NCBI RefSeq assembly: GCF_900099805.1
Contig: NZ_FNDR01000004.1
Span: forward strand, 1-64,000
Direction: 5' to 3'
Length of the DNA stretch: 64,000 nt
Source: Variovorax sp. OV700
GTDB taxonomy: Bacteria; Pseudomonadota; Gammaproteobacteria; Burkholderiales; Burkholderiaceae_C
A program made the translations under genes and the position numbers. Each line of letters starts with the position of its first letter. Position 1 is the stretch's first letter. Shown in pieces: positions 63,170 through 64,000 of this stretch. A model generated the notes under the pieces. That model had not been told where the DNA came from, did no database searches, and saw only the letters and a program-made list of their open reading frames with translations.

Positions 63170-64000
63170 TCAACGCCCCCTCAGCCGTGGATTGAACGCG
63201 TCGTTGAGGCCGTCCCCCACGAGGTTGAGCGCCAGCACCGTGAGCACGATGGCCGCGCCCGGCAATGCGGTGAGATACCACGCGGTGCGCAGCAGTTCGC
63301 GCCCTTGCCCGATCATGCTGCCCCACGACACGGCGTTGGGGTCGCCCATGCCAAGGAAGGACAGCGCCGACTCGATGAGGATGGCGCTCGCCACCAGCAC
63401 CGAGGTGGTCACGATCACGGGTGGCAGCGCATTGGGCAATATCTCCTGGAAGATGATGCGCGCGTGGCCGAAACCCTGGCTGCGCGCGGCCAGCACGAAC
63501 TCGGTCTCGCGCAGCGTGCGGAACTCGGCGCGCACCAGCCGGGCGATCACCGGCCACGACGCGAGCCCGATGGCGAACACGATCACCGGCACCGAGGGCT
63601 GGCCGATCGCGACCACCACGATCACGAACAGGAACGAAGGCATGGTCTGGAACAGCTCGGTGATTCGCACCAGCACGTCGTCGACACGGCCGCCGAAGTA
63701 GCCGGCCGAGGCCCCCACGAGCACGCCGATCAACAGGCTCAGCGTGGCCGCCACCACACCCACCGCGAGCGAGATGCGCGCGCCGTGCGCGATGCCGGCA
63801 ATCACGTCGCGGCCGAGCGAATCGCTGCCGAGCGGATAGCCGGCGTCCTGCCCCGGCCAGAGCAGCGGCGGCGCCACCATGTCGAGGGGGTCGCCGGGGT
63901 ACAGCAGCGGCGCGGCGAGCGCCAGCACCAGCATGAAGGCCAACAGCACCACGCCCGCCACGGCGGCCGGGTTGCGCAGGAAGGCGCGCAGCGCAGCGCG
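63170..64000 (-). CDS. ABC permease, DppC type (5' end cut by window)
   Basis: At least 276 codons of a DppC/OppC/GsiD-type permease. The N-terminal block AFLRNPAAVAGVVLLAFMLV is still in frame at the window edge, so the start lies beyond 64000. A GTG at 63961 is in frame but falls inside the first membrane helix and is not the start. The periplasmic block YPLGSDSLGRDVIAGIAHGA and the ATPase-contact loop AARSQGFGHARIIFQEILPN are present, with six membrane segments expected. A DppB-type gene presumably follows outside the window. Confidence 0.93.
   Translation of the reverse strand, partial: RAALRAFLRNPAAVAGVVLLAFMLVLALAAPLLYPGDPLDMVAPPLLWPGQDAGYPLGSDSLGRDVIAGIAHGARISLAVGVVAATLSLLIGVLVGASAGYFGGRVDDVLVRITELFQTMPSFLFVIVVVAIGQPSVPVIVFAIGLASWPVIARLVRAEFRTLRETEFVLAARSQGFGHARIIFQEILPNALPPVIVTTSVLVASAILIESALSFLGMGDPNAVSWGSMIGQGRELLRTAWYLTALPGAAIVLTVLALNLVGDGLNDAFNPRLRGR

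Noticed and set aside
63959..63961. GTG at 63961 as the start of the last permease gene.
   Set aside because: The frame stays open to the window edge with a typical LRNPAAVAG block before the first membrane helix, so the gene begins outside.

Overview
The window is about 64 kb of high-GC DNA with dense, often overlapping genes. Codon use and gene content (H-NS family protein with a W-S-G-R-G-P-R-P motif, many peptide-type ABC transporters, sulfur-scavenging oxygenases) suggest a Burkholderiales bacterium, most likely Comamonadaceae and Variovorax-like. That placement is an inference from gene style; no rRNA or tRNA is present to confirm it.

Region 1 (1 to about 8.7 kb) is an accessory, mobile-element-like segment. 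It holds an H-NS family protein, a filamentous-phage type (II/X, CRI) replication initiator, a DUF927 helicase-like ATPase, a small excisionase-like HTH protein and several unrecognised proteins. It also has several inverted repeats in its intergenic gaps. No integrase lies inside the window, so the element is either cut by the left edge or decayed.

Region 2 (8.8-16.0 kb, + strand) is a tight operon. It starts with a GntR/UTRA regulator, followed by an AprA-like flavoprotein, an 8-Cys ferredoxin (AprB-like), a sulfonate/nitrate-type ABC importer whose binding protein has a NosL-like tail, a HEAT-repeat protein and a DUF971 protein.

Region 3 (16.0-29.2 kb, - strand) has two orphan binding proteins (peptide type and MetQ type). 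An eight-gene operon follows, running LysR, flavin monooxygenase, DppB, DppC, fused DppD-DppF, binding protein, BAAT-type acyl hydrolase, and a CMD-AhpD fusion. Region 4 (29.4-34.4 kb, - strand) is a polyamine-type ABC system with a PotB-PotC fusion, then an eroded stretch and a DoxX gene.

Region 5 (34.6-43.5 kb, + strand) couples a TauD-type dioxygenase, a DszA/NtaA-type flavin monooxygenase and an SfnB-family oxidoreductase to a complete five-gene peptide-type ABC transporter. Region 6 (43.6-47.2 kb, - strand) is an acyl-CoA-dehydrogenase-like (DszC/SfnB-like) enzyme, an SfnG-like monooxygenase and an aldo/keto reductase. Region 7 (47.4-61.4 kb, + strand) has three related binding proteins, an amidase, a four-domain rhodanese-like protein, hyuA and two tandem hyuB paralogues. 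Region 8 (61.4 kb to the end, - strand) is a fused DppD-DppF and the start of a DppC-type permease that runs off the window.

From 8.8 kb onward the genes look like one large island for importing organosulfur, amide or peptide-like compounds and releasing sulfur from them by oxygenases, amidase, oxoprolinase and sulfurtransferase. A 25-bp motif with an invariant ATGCG core recurs in five of its regulatory gaps, three times at 48-60 bp before a start codon. This suggests one regulator, plausibly of the CysB/SsuR type, controls much of it.
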